Shown: positions 25,319-37,252, counted from the first letter of the stretch. The stretch: DNA of 64,000 nucleotides from Scatophagus argus (GCF_020382885.2 NC_058513.1:7969774-8033773); one strand, 5' to 3'. A program made the numbers and translations. The notes: generated from the letters alone by a model not told the origin.

Positions 25319-25445
25319 CATCCATCCATCCATTTTCTATACCGCTTATCCGTCAGGGTCGCGGGGGGGGGGGGGGGGGGGGGGGGGGCTGGAGCCTATC
25401 CCAGCTGACTACGGGCGAGAGGCGGGGTACACCCTGGACTGGTCA
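25319..25445 (+). repeat. teleost repeat with a 26-base G run
   Basis: Contains CATCCATCCATTTTCTATAC, then CGCTTATCCGTCAGGGTCGC, the G run (25363-25388), and GGAGCCTATCCCAGCTGACT. This is a very common dispersed element in fish, where the G stretch is normally under ten bases. The run here is far longer. Confidence 0.75.
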
Positions 25446-25932
25446 AAAGAGATAACAGATATGTCAAAAATATCTCCTCGGTTCTTATTCACACACACTT
25501 GCTGATGTCTTTGGAAACATGAGGCACATGTCCACCATGTGAGCCACTGGAATAGGCTGGCTACTTATTGACAGAGTACATCCTAGCTGGGCTGATAAGA
25601 AATGGAACACTGTGACAATGTGATCAGGCAGCAGTGGGCATGTGAATCAAAAATGCCAGCTTTTCTCACGCTTACACATGTGACTGACAATTAGTGTTAA
25701 GTCAGAAAATGACAATCTACATAAAGAAAAATATCCAAAATAACTTTATACATTTGATGAGAATAGAGATAACAATATTTTTATTCTGCTTTTCAAAGTC
25801 AGGGGCTTAAAAACAGATTTAAAACAGCTGAGAAAGGGCAGCAGGTGTCTGAAGACTAATTGGAATTGAGATCACAGTTTTATGTGACCACAGACAATGA
25901 AACTGCCCACAAAAAGTATTAACTGCTGTCTT

Positions 25933-25934
<2 letters not shown>

Positions 25935-25992
<58 letters not shown>
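25935..25992 (+). repeat. (TG)n microsatellite
   Basis: About 29 uninterrupted TG units in the ace-abi3 intergenic region. Confidence 0.95.
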
Positions 25993-25993
<1 letters not shown>

Positions 25994-27994
25994 ACAATGT
26001 AGTTTACCTTCAGCCTCCGGCACAATAATTGCATCTGGCTTTTCCTTTAATGGAAGTCTGTGAGGTGTGGAGAGACTGTGATGGGCCAGAACATCCAATC
26101 TTCACAAACAGGAATAGTTTGCACACCATTAGACATGGATGTTGTTGTGCAGTTTGTGCGTGTTTGTGTGTGACAAGTTAACCCTGTTTCAGCCTGCAGT
26201 TTCTTCAAATATGTTTTGAATAACTTGATCTACGTGCACAGAAGTAACACTCCAGTTTAGATTAATTCATAATCTGTCTGCATAATGAATATGTCCTGCA
26301 AAATACATCAAGGTGATCATTTGTTATGCCTCTGCAGCCAGTAGCCAGAAGCATAACAAATGCCTTTGGGCGTGGAAAAAGTCGCCACAGACTCCAGATT
26401 TGAAAACTTCTGTATTTACTAACATATTAAAACAAAAATATTTAAAATTCCAAATAGTTTTCCCCACCTGTGCACATCAGTCCCTTTACCAAAAACCTGT
26501 GAGATCATTACAGTATTTTTACGGTAAGGATATATTCTTTCACCCTTTTCACTAAATAATAACTTTATTTGAAGGTAAAATCATGTTTCACAACTATGAA
26601 TCCCAGCTGGTTTCATGCTTTGCTGCATAAACAAGATCATAACACAGCAGTGCGCTGTTCCTGCTCTCCTCACTGATATGCATGTTGGATTTGCTTTTCT
26701 GTGCAGCTCATCTTAAACAGGAAGGGGACCTAGTGATAAAACATCTGTTCAGATGCTCCACGCAAAACATACTGAATTTACTGATGAAATGAAGACTTTC
26801 CAGAGTTGTAACCTCTCCAATTCTGAGATTCCAGAGGATAAAATGTGCATCACAACAAATGAATCAGGTTACTAAGTGTGGAATTATGATAGAAGGAGTA
26901 ATTGAGGGTTACAGATCCTCAATTACACATTTGAGGCTCAGGAAGAAAATGACATAATGTCTGAAATCAGTGAGAGGGCAGAGGGTAAGTATAGAGTGCT
27001 GTCCCTCTCCTCTGTTGCAGTAGGTGTCTCTACAGTCTATTTTATCATTAGGCCATGTCTGTTTGGGTGAATCCTGTTGGTCTCTATGTGAGTATGTATT
27101 ACCCACTCGCATTAAATCATGCAGAACAACATAAGCAAGAGACGGAATTAGTAAAGTGCGGTAAAGTGCTGCACAGTACAACACACAATCTCTGTTGACA
27201 TTTATAAAAATAAGTATGAGTTGTATGATCTGATGAATGTAGCAAAAACACATAACTTTAACAGTAAGCCTAATCAGCCTTATCATAGGTAAATAATAAA
27301 TCTCAATTTGTGACCAATTCATTCTTTCCATGTATTAAAAAAACATAGCAGCTTAATTATTTAATTATATTAACATGGTATGACTCTACAATGTACTTAG
27401 CACAGAGAAAAGGCATGTTCAATTAAAAAAATCAGAAGATTTTTTAAGATAAGTCTGATAAGATAAGTCTTCCATATCACTTATCAGTAAACAAGGATCC
27501 TGATGATTACGTAAAAACTACGAAACTAAGAGATAAGAGACCATACTGTTAAACAGCAAATTCATTGTAACACCATAAATAACATCAGCTCTGACAAACG
27601 TTTGGATTACTTTGAAAGGAGGACTGAGGCTCAACAGAGCACTATCAGAGCTCTTTCAAAGAACATTAGCTAATAATTTTCTTGGCCTTCATTTCAACAT
27701 TATTGGAGTATAACCTTACTGGGATTTGGTACAAACATTTAACAGAGTAGAAACATGTTTTTCACCAAAAAAGGAAAAAAGGAGAGAGAAAATGTTTTTG
27801 AACTTTCCTCAAAATAAAACCTCATTACAAAGTGACTGTAATGTATCAGGGAGATGTCTACTGAGGTGATAAAATAGTGTGAAACACTGTTTAATATTAC
27901 TCAGTTTCTGAGTTAAGATTTAGCTTCAGATTTGGTCAGTGATAGAAGTAAAGTCAGTTTGGTTGGAGTGAGACTGACAAGAAAACAAGTCTAA

Positions 27995-28275
27995 AGCCAA
28001 GCTAGCAGTTCTGTGAGGCTGTACTTTCACTCTTTTTCTATGGCGGGGACATGCCTGCACCAAATTTCATGGCTTCGATTCATAGTTGTTGAGATATTTC
28101 AACATGCAGTATCACCACTGGGATTTTTGGGATCACAAGTCATAAGGATTCATCATATGGAGACCATAAATGTCTGTACAAAATGGATAAATCCATCCAA
28201 TGGCTGTCAAGGTATTTCAGACCAACCAATTTTCAGAATAACATTACCATCCATAGAGTGAAGCCACCAGTGTGG
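27995..28275 (+). repeat. dispersed repeat, family with copies at 43885 and 53640
   Basis: Begins GCTAGCAGTTCTGTGAGGCT and later has CACCAAATTTCATGGC, GTTGTTGAGATATTTCA and ATCCATCCAATGGCTGTCAA. The same ordered blocks occur at 43885-44330 and 53640-53980, all in + orientation. Confidence 0.65.
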
Positions 28276-29324
28276 CTGAAACATGGAATCTAACAACAAT
28301 ATCCTGGGACCATTTGTTCCCATCTATCTCCACTCATTTCCTGTCATCTCTTTACTGCACGCTATCTTATGAAGGCATAAAATGCACAAATAAAATATCT
28401 GCAAAAAAATGGAACTGTGGACAGTACCAAAGTCTGCACACAGTCAAGTGACCCTTTGTCACACATCTTATTTTATTACCTCACAGTGAAGTATCAACAC
28501 TGAATTACATTCAAATAAAATGTTATTGTGTGTGTAACATGGCTGAGCTCAAAGTGTCCTGTTGAGCTGACACATAGCCAAACACATACACCAAAAGACA
28601 AGACTCAGGATGTAAGAACAGAAGCCAAAAAAATCTTTAAAAAACATTGAACACTCACAAACACAATCAAGGATGTTGTGGAATTCAAGTTGTTTGTACA
28701 GGATATCCTGAGCAGCATTATATTTTGACGTGGCTAAATATTTTGTAATCGTATAACATTGTCCCACAGTAAAGTGAAACATCATCTAGTCTAGATGTTG
28801 AGTTAATATGAGACTGACATTTACGATTGAACTTGTCACTGTTATACTGGCTGCAACACATCAAGTTGTTAATGATGATCTTTTTTAATCATTATCCACA
28901 CTGTAGAGCATGGTAACAGACCTTGAGATGATACTTTCGCTAGACTGCACTGACCCCTAGTGGACATGATCGACAATACAAGTGACTGTCAAGGATGTAA
29001 TACACACCTGATATCAAATCATATTTTATTATTATTTATATGTTATTGTCTGTGTGAAACGATAGCTTTTAATCACACCTGTCGTCGTGAGACAGATGTG
29101 ACCTGTCCATCAGTTTCAGTGGATGTCCCCTGGAGCCTCTTGCAGCAGTAGCAGCCCTGCCCTGGAAGCGACACCTCTGATACGGTGAAATTCTTTACCC
29201 TGCGGTAATTCCGCGTTCACAGCCGACCAAACGCCTTCCTGCTTCGGCAGACTCTTGCCAAATCCCTTTACATCATCCTAAGGTAGCGTTAGGAAATCTT
29301 TAAATCGTTTGTTGGCAGCGCAGA

Positions 29325-31860
29325 ATGGGAGACATGACGGAGGAAAAGAACTTTTCTAAAGTTATTTCTCAGATATTAGAAGGCGCGCCTGCTGCCAGGA
29401 GGGGTCTTACTGATAACTACAGCAACCTCCTCCGAGTCGCAGATTACTGCGAAAACCACTATCTTCAGGTGAGTAATGCTCACTTAAAAAAAAACACACA
29501 CACACACACACACAACAGCTGTCCTCTAAAAACATAACTTACATAATATTTTCGAGATCATTTGGAAGATTTTTGCCAGTGGTGGAATGTAATTTGGCTG
29601 CTGTACTTGAGTACAATTTTGAGGTATTGCGCACCGATTTTCTATTACGTGTTGGCTGCTACTTCTCCTACGTTTTAGAGAAAAATACTTAGGAAGTACT
29701 AGTAAAAAGTTTCAGGTAGAGGTTTTACATTTAAAACATGATCAGTTTAGCTACACACCTATATATTAAGTAGGTGAGAGCTTGACAATATTAAAATGCT
29801 ACTCAGCCTTGAGTAAGAGTTATATTTTCGTACTGTGGTATTATTACTTTTACTTGAGTGAAAGAGCTTACCTTTTTCCCATCATTGGATTTTATAACAT
29901 CTATAACCTATCCTGGTTTTAAATGTAATCCTACAGGCAGAGGATCCAACCAAAGCTATGGAAGAGGCCAAGGCTTTGGCTACCCAGTCACTGGCCAGTG
30001 TGACCTACCAGATCAACAGTCTGGCTGGCACCATGCTGAGGCTACTGGACTCACAAGCCATGCAGATCAAAGACATGGAGTCTTCAGTCAACCTGCTGTC
30101 ACTGGTCAGGAAGACATCTCACCCCTGCACAGCTGGCAAAAACTAAAACTAAAAAATTGCTGTGATCCATTTGTTTTCTTGTTGTTGCATCTTTATAACA
30201 GAAGTTATTATAAAGGGAAACAGGTGATGTGAAATTAGAGTTCTTGTGTATTGTTCATGTTCACGTTCTGCTATGCTCCAGGCAACAGCTATACACTTTG
30301 AGAAGGTAGCCAGGAGAGAGATCGGTGCTTTTACTACTCCCAAAACCAAGACTCGGTCCAAGCCTTTCACCCCACCGACTTCAAGCAAGGAGCCAGAAAT
30401 AAGCTACTCAAGAGTGCCCATATCATACTCCATCTTGGACTCCATTGGGCACTGTTTTCAGGTAAATCAGAAAAAAGACTAAAGTGAGTCCACACACCTT
30501 TTATTATTACCCATTAGATTAAAGATGTGTATCATAGAGCAAGCCGCCTTTTCAGTACTGTTGTCCCAGTGTGATTCTGGAGTGATGTACAGTATGGCTG
30601 ATTGTGGTGTACACGTGTGCTGAAGCCCTTTTTTTTTTTTTTCCTTTATCTTGTACCAACAGGTCACTGAGCAGCAGCCCAGATCAACAGCAGGGACCAC
30701 AGACAGCATACAGAGCACTAAAGACATCGTTGTGTATGTAAACAAAGTCCCCTTTTTCCCTTTTAATAGCAATACTGTTACACTACAAATAATTATATAA
30801 TGAAACATTAAATATCCAACATCACGGGCATAATATCTAACGTTACACAAACACTTTATGATCATGTCTGAAACTTGCTTCTTTGATACTTTGGTTTTTT
30901 GTATGATAACAAACTCATTATGAAGCATTAACTTGTATTAAATCAATGTGCATTGGGAGACTTTTTGCTGGAAAGTGGGGAGCACCATTTTTCAGCAAAA
31001 ATTAATATCTGAATTCACAATGAAGTCTTATTACTGTTTCTTCATTTCCAGTATTTGTGCTAAGTTTAGCTAACGAGCCATTGTCTGTAGCTTCTTATTT
31101 AGGGTACAAACATGACAGTGATATTAGTCTTCTAATCCAACTCTCAGCAAGAGCAAAATGTTTCCTAAAATGTGAAACTAATCCTTTAAGATACTACAGC
31201 TGTATCATTCTCGAATATTCATTTGTAAAATAACTACAATACTTCCCCTGAAATGTTGTGGAGTAGAAGTAGAAAGTGGCCCAAAATACCCAAGTAAAGT
31301 GTAAATACTTTATACAGTACTTAAGTACAGTACTTGAGTAAATATACTCAGTTACATTCCTGCACTGCTCTGTAGCTGAAGGTCAGTTTCCTCTTTGTCT
31401 TGAATACAGATCCAATTTCGGCATCGCCGTGCCTCCACCTTCAGTCCCCACCTTGCAAACTGTCTCGAACGCCACCAACGACAGCCTACCTCCCCCGCCC
31501 CCTCCTACTGCCAGTCTAGATCCCAATATGCCTGTTGCTCCACCACCACCACCACCTCCCCCTTCCTTCATGGACACTGGCCTCCCTCCTCCTCCCTCCT
31601 TGACATCACCCACATGCTCCCCCCCACCTCCCCCTCCACTGTCAAATGGCACGTACCTGCCTCCTCCTCCTCCTCCTCCTCCTCCTCTTCTGCAATCGGG
31701 AGCTGGTCCTCTTTCACCTCCTCCTCCTCCTCCTCCTCCTCCACCACCACCACCGCCAATGTCAGGAGCTGTGCCCCCTCCTCCTCCTCCTCCACCACCA
31801 CCCCACATTGGTACCTCTGGCAGTGTGCCGCCACCTCCTCCACCCCCTCCTGTACACTAA
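29325..31860 (+). CDS. abi3: ABI family member 3-like WAVE-complex adaptor, no SH3
   Basis: Coding exons are 29325-29468, 29937-30104, 30282-30461, 30663-30733 and 31410-31860, with compatible phases, giving 337 residues. Abi proteins are subunits of the WAVE actin-regulating complex. Recognisable parts are [14 protein letters not shown] (exon 1), [16 protein letters not shown] (exon 2, residues about 68-83) and [13 protein letters not shown] (exon 3), all matching the Abi N-terminal region, and ABI3 best. The last exon is almost pure polyproline blocks (residues about 215-335) and ends PPPPVH-stop. Human ABI3 (366 residues) ends in an SH3 domain; none is encoded here or in the 1.2 kb that follows, and a poly(A) signal sits 141 bases after the stop. 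It could be abi3a or abi3b. ABI1 and ABI2 are longer and less similar. Confidence 0.87.
29578..29880 (+). repeat. dispersed repeat in abi3 intron 1
   Basis: Starts CCAGTGGTGGAATGTAA, continues GTACTTGAGTACAATTTTGA and ends with GTGGTATTATTACTTTTACT. It belongs to a well-known fish repeat rich in GTACTT/AAGTAC words. An inverted fragment is at 31250-31372 and a 3' part at 45500-45685. Confidence 0.6.
31040..31195 (+). repeat. dispersed repeat, family with a copy at 37425
   Basis: Contains GTAGCTTCTTATTTA, GACAGTGATATTAGTCTTCT, CCAACTCTCAGCAAGA, TTTCCTAAAATGT and ACTAATCCTTTAA. The same ordered words recur at 37425-37610. Confidence 0.6.
31250..31372 (-). repeat. inverted fragment of the 29578 repeat family
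   Basis: Reads GTACAGTACTTGAGTAAATA then CTCAGTTACATTCCTGCACTG. This is the reverse complement of the start of the family at 29578, so two inverted copies bracket abi3 exons 2-4. Confidence 0.55.
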
Positions 31861-32000
31861 CTCTACTTTCTTCTTCCTGGAGTAACACAGATTTCTTGGC
31901 AGTCAATACAATGAGCAGGCATGCTGGGTTTTGCCATCAGATCATTGTGGGCAGCATGGGAAGAGTTTTTGAGCTTGTTGTGAGATCAACATTAAGCATA

Positions 32001-32006
32001 AATAAA
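32001..32006 (+). terminator. abi3: abi3 poly(A) signal
   Basis: AATAAA 141 bases after the stop codon of the polyproline exon. It supports that exon as the true last exon. Confidence 0.7.
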
Positions 32007-32009
32007 AGC

Positions 32010-33117
32010 TTTAAAAAGTGTGCGTGTCATGGTTTAAACTTGAGCTGTGTAATCTGTGTTGGCAGGGTGAGTTAAAAACGTATTTGTTTTTTTGTTTTTC
32101 TTGTTTTTTTGTTTTTTTTTTCCAGGACAGAAAATTCTTGTTTTGCTGCAGTTGAGATACCTCAGCATGTTTCAACAACACCTCAACTGCATTCCTCATC
32201 AACAAGCTGCAACAGGGACTCTTGTGTTTCCCTGATCTCCTTTCCCTTTTATTTTTTTTACTGTTTTGTGATCTTTTTTTCTTATTACATCTTTGTCTTG
32301 TTTATTAGTGTCTCTTAATCAGCAACGACCACCTTAAGAGCAAGTGCATTTAGCCCATTTTACTATGTGGTGACTGATGTGTACGTCATCAGCTGTAACC
32401 TCAAACCTCAGTGAGTTCTGCTAGTTTAAACAGGTCATTCAGGCTATAGAATGGCTGTTGTAAGTCTACACTTTACATAACCTGCTTTACACGCCTTGTA
32501 CTTGGAGGTAAGCTTCATTTTATGCAAGGAGATTATAAAATTGCTCAAGGACAGCCTATCCAAGATTGTTATCAATTGTTATTTTCCTAAATGTTACACA
32601 CTTGTCCAGAATGGCCTGAAGCTGGAAGACCAGCCTCATTGTGCATCAGGGAAATGAAATCTTTTGCTGCTGTCTCTAATTGCTGTCTAGTTTTACTTTA
32701 ATCTATTAAAATTCAAGTCTGTAAACCAACATCCCATAATAGCTATACTTAGCGGTTACAGTTTTAACTTTGAACTGGAGTGTCACGCAGACAAAGATGC
32801 CATTCTGTGTAAGAACAAAATCTACTGCATTAGCTATACTTTCCAGCATTGTGTAGCTTTCTCACAGTAATTACATCTGCCTTAAAAGTGCTCTGTTTAT
32901 GCCAGTGTGAGTAAGAGATATGAAGAGATAAAGAGCTACCTTTGAACTTTCCATGTATGAATGTATTGTAAAACTAAACATAAAATTGCATGGCAAACAG
33001 TAAAATAGAGTTACAGTCTTAAGGTTTAAAACCAGATCCTCTAGAGTGACAAAGCCTCTTCATTTTTCTCTTCAGTATCCTTCGGTGTTAAACCTGATTT
33101 AAAAAAATATAACTGCC
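32010..33117. other. spacer between abi3 and the first PPxY gene
   Basis: AT-rich. A donor-like AGG|GTGAGT at about 32066 and an acceptor-like T-run plus CAG at 32113-32126 could form an intron in an extended abi3 3' untranslated region. No SH3 sequence or other domain was found in any frame. Confidence 0.35.
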
Positions 33118-33700
33118 ATGGTCTTTTTTTATCCTTCAATTGAGTAAGTACTTCCTCTGTTCTCACTGTGTTATGATTGATTTCCTTATATACATCATTG
33201 TACGCATGGTGCACATATAGTAAACTCATCTTTTATTTCAGGATTCCCTTCTTGTGTTTTTGCATCGTTCTGTGGATTTTATGTTGCCATTTTACAAAGA
33301 ACAGCAGTGAAGCCGAGGACTCTCCCCTGGGGACCACCAACTCTGTATACATCATCCCCATATATGAGGAGGAGTCGCGAGAAGAAGAAGTAATGGACGA
33401 GGTACATTTTCAACGTCCGTACAGAGACCCTATATGGGGTCGAACATGTTGCCCACATTCTTGCATTTATCATGTTACATAATGAGGATGTAATTTAGAT
33501 ATACAGTTGGTTGAATGTATTTTTTTCTAATATAGATGGTCTTTAAAAAGGTCTCCAAGAGCTTTCGTAATGAAAAACAAAATACATCAGTTCCCTTCTT
33601 TGTAATTTAAATGTCTCCTCTTTTCTAGCTTGAACCACCACCATATCCAGGCCCACCACCATCATACACAGACCCTCCTCCTTATTCAGAGCAAACCTGA
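33118..33700 (+). CDS. small single-pass membrane protein with three PPxY motifs (copy A)
   Basis: Three coding exons, 33118-33143, 33242-33401 and 33629-33700, give 85 residues. The start ACTGCCATGG fits the vertebrate initiation consensus. Exon 1 encodes MVFFYPSI and two bases of a Glu codon; a possible 5' untranslated acceptor is CTCTTCAG at 33068-33075. A membrane helix follows (IPFLCFCIVLWILCCHF, residues about 10-26), then an acidic linker (YEEESREEE). The tail is PPPYPGPPPSYTDPPPYS. PPxY motifs bind WW domains, for example of NEDD4-type ubiquitin ligases, so an adaptor role at a membrane is the likely inference. AATAAA at 33871 completes the gene. I do not recognise an orthologue. The layout recalls TMEM92 and other short WW-binding membrane proteins, but the cysteine-rich ectodomain is absent. 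Confidence 0.72.
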
Positions 33701-33870
33701 TCTTCGTTATTCCTGAGCTTACTCCTCCTCCTCTTCCTCACACCCTGCTAGCCTGAACATAATGTACTTTTTAATCACATGGCAGGTCTACGGATTTAAA
33801 CCGAGACTCAGATTTTGACACTGTGGTTATATTTCAACATTTGCAAACCTGTATGCACATTTGATGTCAA

Positions 33871-33876
33871 AATAAA
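33871..33876 (+). terminator. poly(A) signal of PPxY gene A
   Basis: AATAAA 171 bases after the TGA at 33698-33700. Confidence 0.6.
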
Positions 33877-33899
33877 ATAAGTTCACAAATTATATCAAT

Positions 33900-36670
33900 G
33901 GTGAGCAAAGAAAACACAAAATTATAAAGTTGCAGCAGCAAACTGTGAAACTCAAAGTTGCCACTGTGACTGACACTGAACAAGTTTCAGCCCCACATTT
34001 ACAGCCAAAACTAGGACCAAAATTTGCTATTTCTATGCACTGTCTGTAAATGCTCTTTCTGATGTGAACCTGGACCCAGATTTTTTAAAAACCCAAAGCT
34101 GATATTTCTCAGCAGCTCTTTTCTTGAATTTCTCATGAGGAGTTTTGGCACTAGTTTTCTGAATATTATTTCACAAGTTTTAACTCTTTTGGATCCTTAC
34201 CAAACCTTAACCTTTTAATGCATGTGATGCATGTGATTATACCTTTCACTTGAGACATATACATACAGGATTAATTTGGCTGGAAACAATCCACTATGTG
34301 GAAAGGAGAATTTTTATTTAACTTATTTTATCTTGCTTAATTTTACAAAACTCAGTAAAAACCCTACTGAACAGTATGCATGTGTGGACAATTTAAGTGG
34401 AAAAGTATTTGAGTGAAGTCACTTGGAAGTTATTATAATACTTTGTTATTTTATTCAGCTGATGTCCATTGTATGAAATTTATACTCGAATACAATAAAT
34501 TTAAAAGTGTGATCATACACTATATAGACAAAAGTATTTACTTTACTTATTTCCAGTGAAGGGAAATTTTAATGCTTCAGCATACCAAGACATTTTGGAC
34601 AATGCTTTGCTTCCAACTTTGTGGCAACAGCAATGCACAAAGCAAAGTCCATAAAGACATGGTTGGATGGGTTTGGTGTGGAAGAACCTGACAGGGCCAC
34701 TCAGAACCCTGACCTCAACCCCATCCAACACCTTTGGGGTGAACTGGAACGGAGATTGCGAGTCAGACCTTTTCATCCAACATCAGTCCCTGACCTCACA
34801 AATGCTCTACTGCATGAATGGGCAAAATCACAGAAACACTACAAAATCTTGTGGAAAGCCTTCACAGAAAAGTGGAAGCTGTTTTGGCTGCAAAGCTGTG
34901 TATGTACTTAGAGTACAATATCATTTAGGTCCCAGTTGGTGCAATGGTCACGTGTCCCAATACTTTTTTCTATATGCTGTACTTCAGATTTTCTGAAAAA
35001 AAAAAAAAAAAGTGTCTGATCCAAAAGTGTGTTTTCTTGTCCGAAAGCTAAATAGAAAAATGGGTTTCAGGCCACAAAGTGCCATGAATTCTGTAAACAT
35101 TATATTTTGTGGGTTTTTTTTTATTATTATTACAAAAAAAAAACCCACACACAAAAATTTTATATTTTTCATCATTAACCATATTGAATACCATAATTAT
35201 AAACAGAAAAGGAGAGGCCTAATAACTGACCTCTGAAGAATGTCATTGTTGATTGTTTTTTCAGATTTCTGAATGATTTTGTTAAACATATGCAAGAAAT
35301 ATACCAGACACTGAACACACCTCTAAGTCCTGTGTCTTTAAAAAAGACAATAATGCTATAAAAGCACTTCACATTCTGTACTTCCCTAAGTGACACATTA
35401 TCCTTTGATAGCAACCCACGGGACAATTTTTAATGTTTTGGATTATTAAATAAGGTAAGCACTCATCCAGCTGTAATATCATGATAAAAAATGATATTCT
35501 GTGTCATTAGTGTAAAGTATGTTGGAATTATGTGAATTAAACTGACTTTTTCCTACAGTTGTAAAGAGTGACAGATTTATAGGATGAAGGTCCACTGTCA
35601 GTTGTGAAACTCAGACTAGTATAAAGTCAAACAGTACGCTAATCACGCTACTTCTTGAGATCCTAACAACTTTCTAGTTGTACACTATTTGGATGCTTTC
35701 AAAGTTTTTAAAACGGCATTAATGGTAGTGAAACACTGCAGTGTCACTGTGGTTTTCAGGGGGATACTGTAAACTAAGATAAAGTAAAATCTGACACAGT
35801 ATCATATCCTGCAATGTCAGCTCACCCCCACTCATTGATTTTTGCCAACTGCATGTCCAAAAACTCAGAAAAGACTGCTTACTGTTTTATATTATTCTCT
35901 TCCCGTATGTTGTATAAAAATTCTGATCTAAATAGGCTGTTCTCTTGTGTATATGTCTTAAGAATAAGTGAAAAAAGTTTTTGTTTGGTTGTTATTTTTT
36001 GTGCAAACAGATGGAAAAAGGTTTTGCAAGAATAATCTAGGTTTCTTATTTTTTTTCCATCTTATTTTTAGTTATTTATTTATTTTTTATTGTTGTAATA
36101 CTCATTTTGGCCACAAGGGGATGAAGTGCCCCGATACCACATGTTCTGTTAATATAGATAGTCCTGCTATTCTTAGCCAGACCAGCCTGACTCTGCCTCT
36201 GATTGGTTGCCATCGTTGGTTGGACTGCTTAGTTTTTGCAGGAGCTGTGAGACTTGTTGGAGTTATGGTACAAAATATCAAACCACAGGCAGAGTAGGAC
36301 AGTTCTTGCAGAGAAAAGCAGTGGGATCAATAACACAAAGGGTATAAGCGCATCTAACCCTCTTATGGCAGAAACCAGTATTACAACAACAAACACTTGG
36401 AAAAATGATCCTGACAAAATAAAGAAGTAAATAATCATTATGCCATATCTATAAATCTGTGGTAAATTTTCCACCCTTTTCACCTGTTGACACAAAAGAG
36501 TTTGAGATCACATTATTTTTTCTAACTTGTCTGTCTGAGCTTCCATAGAATTACTACATTCAGTATTTGGTCCAACTCTCATTTCAAAGACTTGGCATGA
36601 CAGAAGACCAGATCACTTAACTGTATTGTTGTATCTGCTGTACTATATGTCCTTTTTCTTCCCCTCACAG
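33900..36670. other. spacer between the two PPxY genes
   Basis: 2.8 kb of AT-rich sequence whose only recognised content is the Tc1-like remnant (34516-34982) and homopolymer runs near 34997 and 35116-35143. No third gene copy was found. Confidence 0.45.
34516..34982 (+). mobile_element. deleted Tc1-like transposon
   Basis: Bounded by inverted repeats: TACACTATATAGACAAAAGT at the left, and at the right (as reverse complement) TACAGCATATAGAAAAAAGT, 3 mismatches in the first 23 bases. Inside, frame 34621-34911 keeps the C-terminal part of a Tc1 transposase (TWLDGFGVEEPD, NPDLNPIQHLWGELERRLR). The N-terminal half is gone. The motif normally written DLNPIE, which carries the third acidic catalytic residue, reads DLNPIQ. 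It is therefore non-autonomous. It lies between the two PPxY genes. Confidence 0.85.
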
Positions 36671-36700
36671 TAATGTCAGCAGGCTGACACTATTCAAGTT

Positions 36701-37173
36701 ATGACTGCGATACTCAATATTTTTATGTAAGTAGCCAAATCAAATCAAGACTGAATGTCAGCATACAGGAAGGGAAGTTTTGACTTGCAAATAATAAAAT
36801 CCTGAAATTATGGAAATGTGTTCCTAGATTCCCAATCTTGATGATGGTGATAGCTGTAGTACTCCTCTGCTTCTACCTGCACATCAGAAAGAAAAGAGCA
36901 GTGAGTGACGTCACCATACCAACAACCCAAGATGGCAACACATCTTCAGTACATACAATTTCTTTGCCTGAAGATCAGGCAGGAGAAGACAGACATTACG
37001 ACAGATTCCCTCCACGGTACAGCACTGTGGATCTTCCACCACCATATTCACTGGTGTGTGAGCCCTCGCAACAGTCAGTCACTGACACTGGATCCCTGCA
37101 CACAGATCTTAACAGAGATTTAAACTATTTGTCTAATATTTGTAAATATTCATACATATATATACATATATAG
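36701..37173 (+). CDS. small single-pass membrane protein with PPxY motifs (copy B, short form)
   Basis: Coding exons 36701-36726 and 36828-37173 give 123 residues. Exon 1 encodes MTAILNIF plus two bases, exactly the geometry of copy A (8 codons + 2 bases, then GTAAGT), and the upstream acceptor (CCCCTCACAG, to 36670) lies 30 bases before the ATG. The helix (residues about 7-25, FIFPILMMVIAVVLLCFYL) is followed by HIRKKR, so the tail should face the cytosol. The tail has PPRY and PPPY. The short form runs on to a TAG after an AT-rich stretch (YIYIHI) and has an AATAAA at 37247. A long form may instead splice at 37053. Orthologue not recognised; similarity to copy A rests on gene structure, helix position and PPxY content. 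Confidence 0.62.
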
Positions 37174-37246
37174 GAGAATCTTTTACCAAAACCACTTATG
37201 GTATTTTGACTGAATTTCGAGAGATAAAAGTGGTTGACAATTCTCA

Positions 37247-37252
37247 AATAAA
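37247..37252 (+). terminator. proximal poly(A) signal of PPxY gene B
   Basis: AATAAA 74 bases after the TAG of the short form. Confidence 0.45.

Larger units (their letters stand above)
22600..29324. other. intergenic region between ace and abi3 (divergent genes)
   Basis: The 5' ends of ace (-) and abi3 (+) face this 6.7 kb. It holds a teleost-type dispersed repeat (24147-24320), a second with a long G run (25319-25445), a TG microsatellite (25935-25992) and a third repeat family (27995-28275). No exon was recognised. The last 170 bases before abi3 have several CpGs (for example around 29205-29260), fitting a promoter region. Confidence 0.5.

Noticed and set aside
26909-27331. 140-codon open frame on the - strand
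   Set aside because: Hydrophobic start and odd composition but no family resemblance, no neighbouring exon and no poly(A) context.
31383-32075. Long Gly-, Ser-, Leu- and Glu-rich frames overlapping the abi3 proline exon
   Set aside because: Shadows of the CCT/CCA repeat in the other frames and strand.
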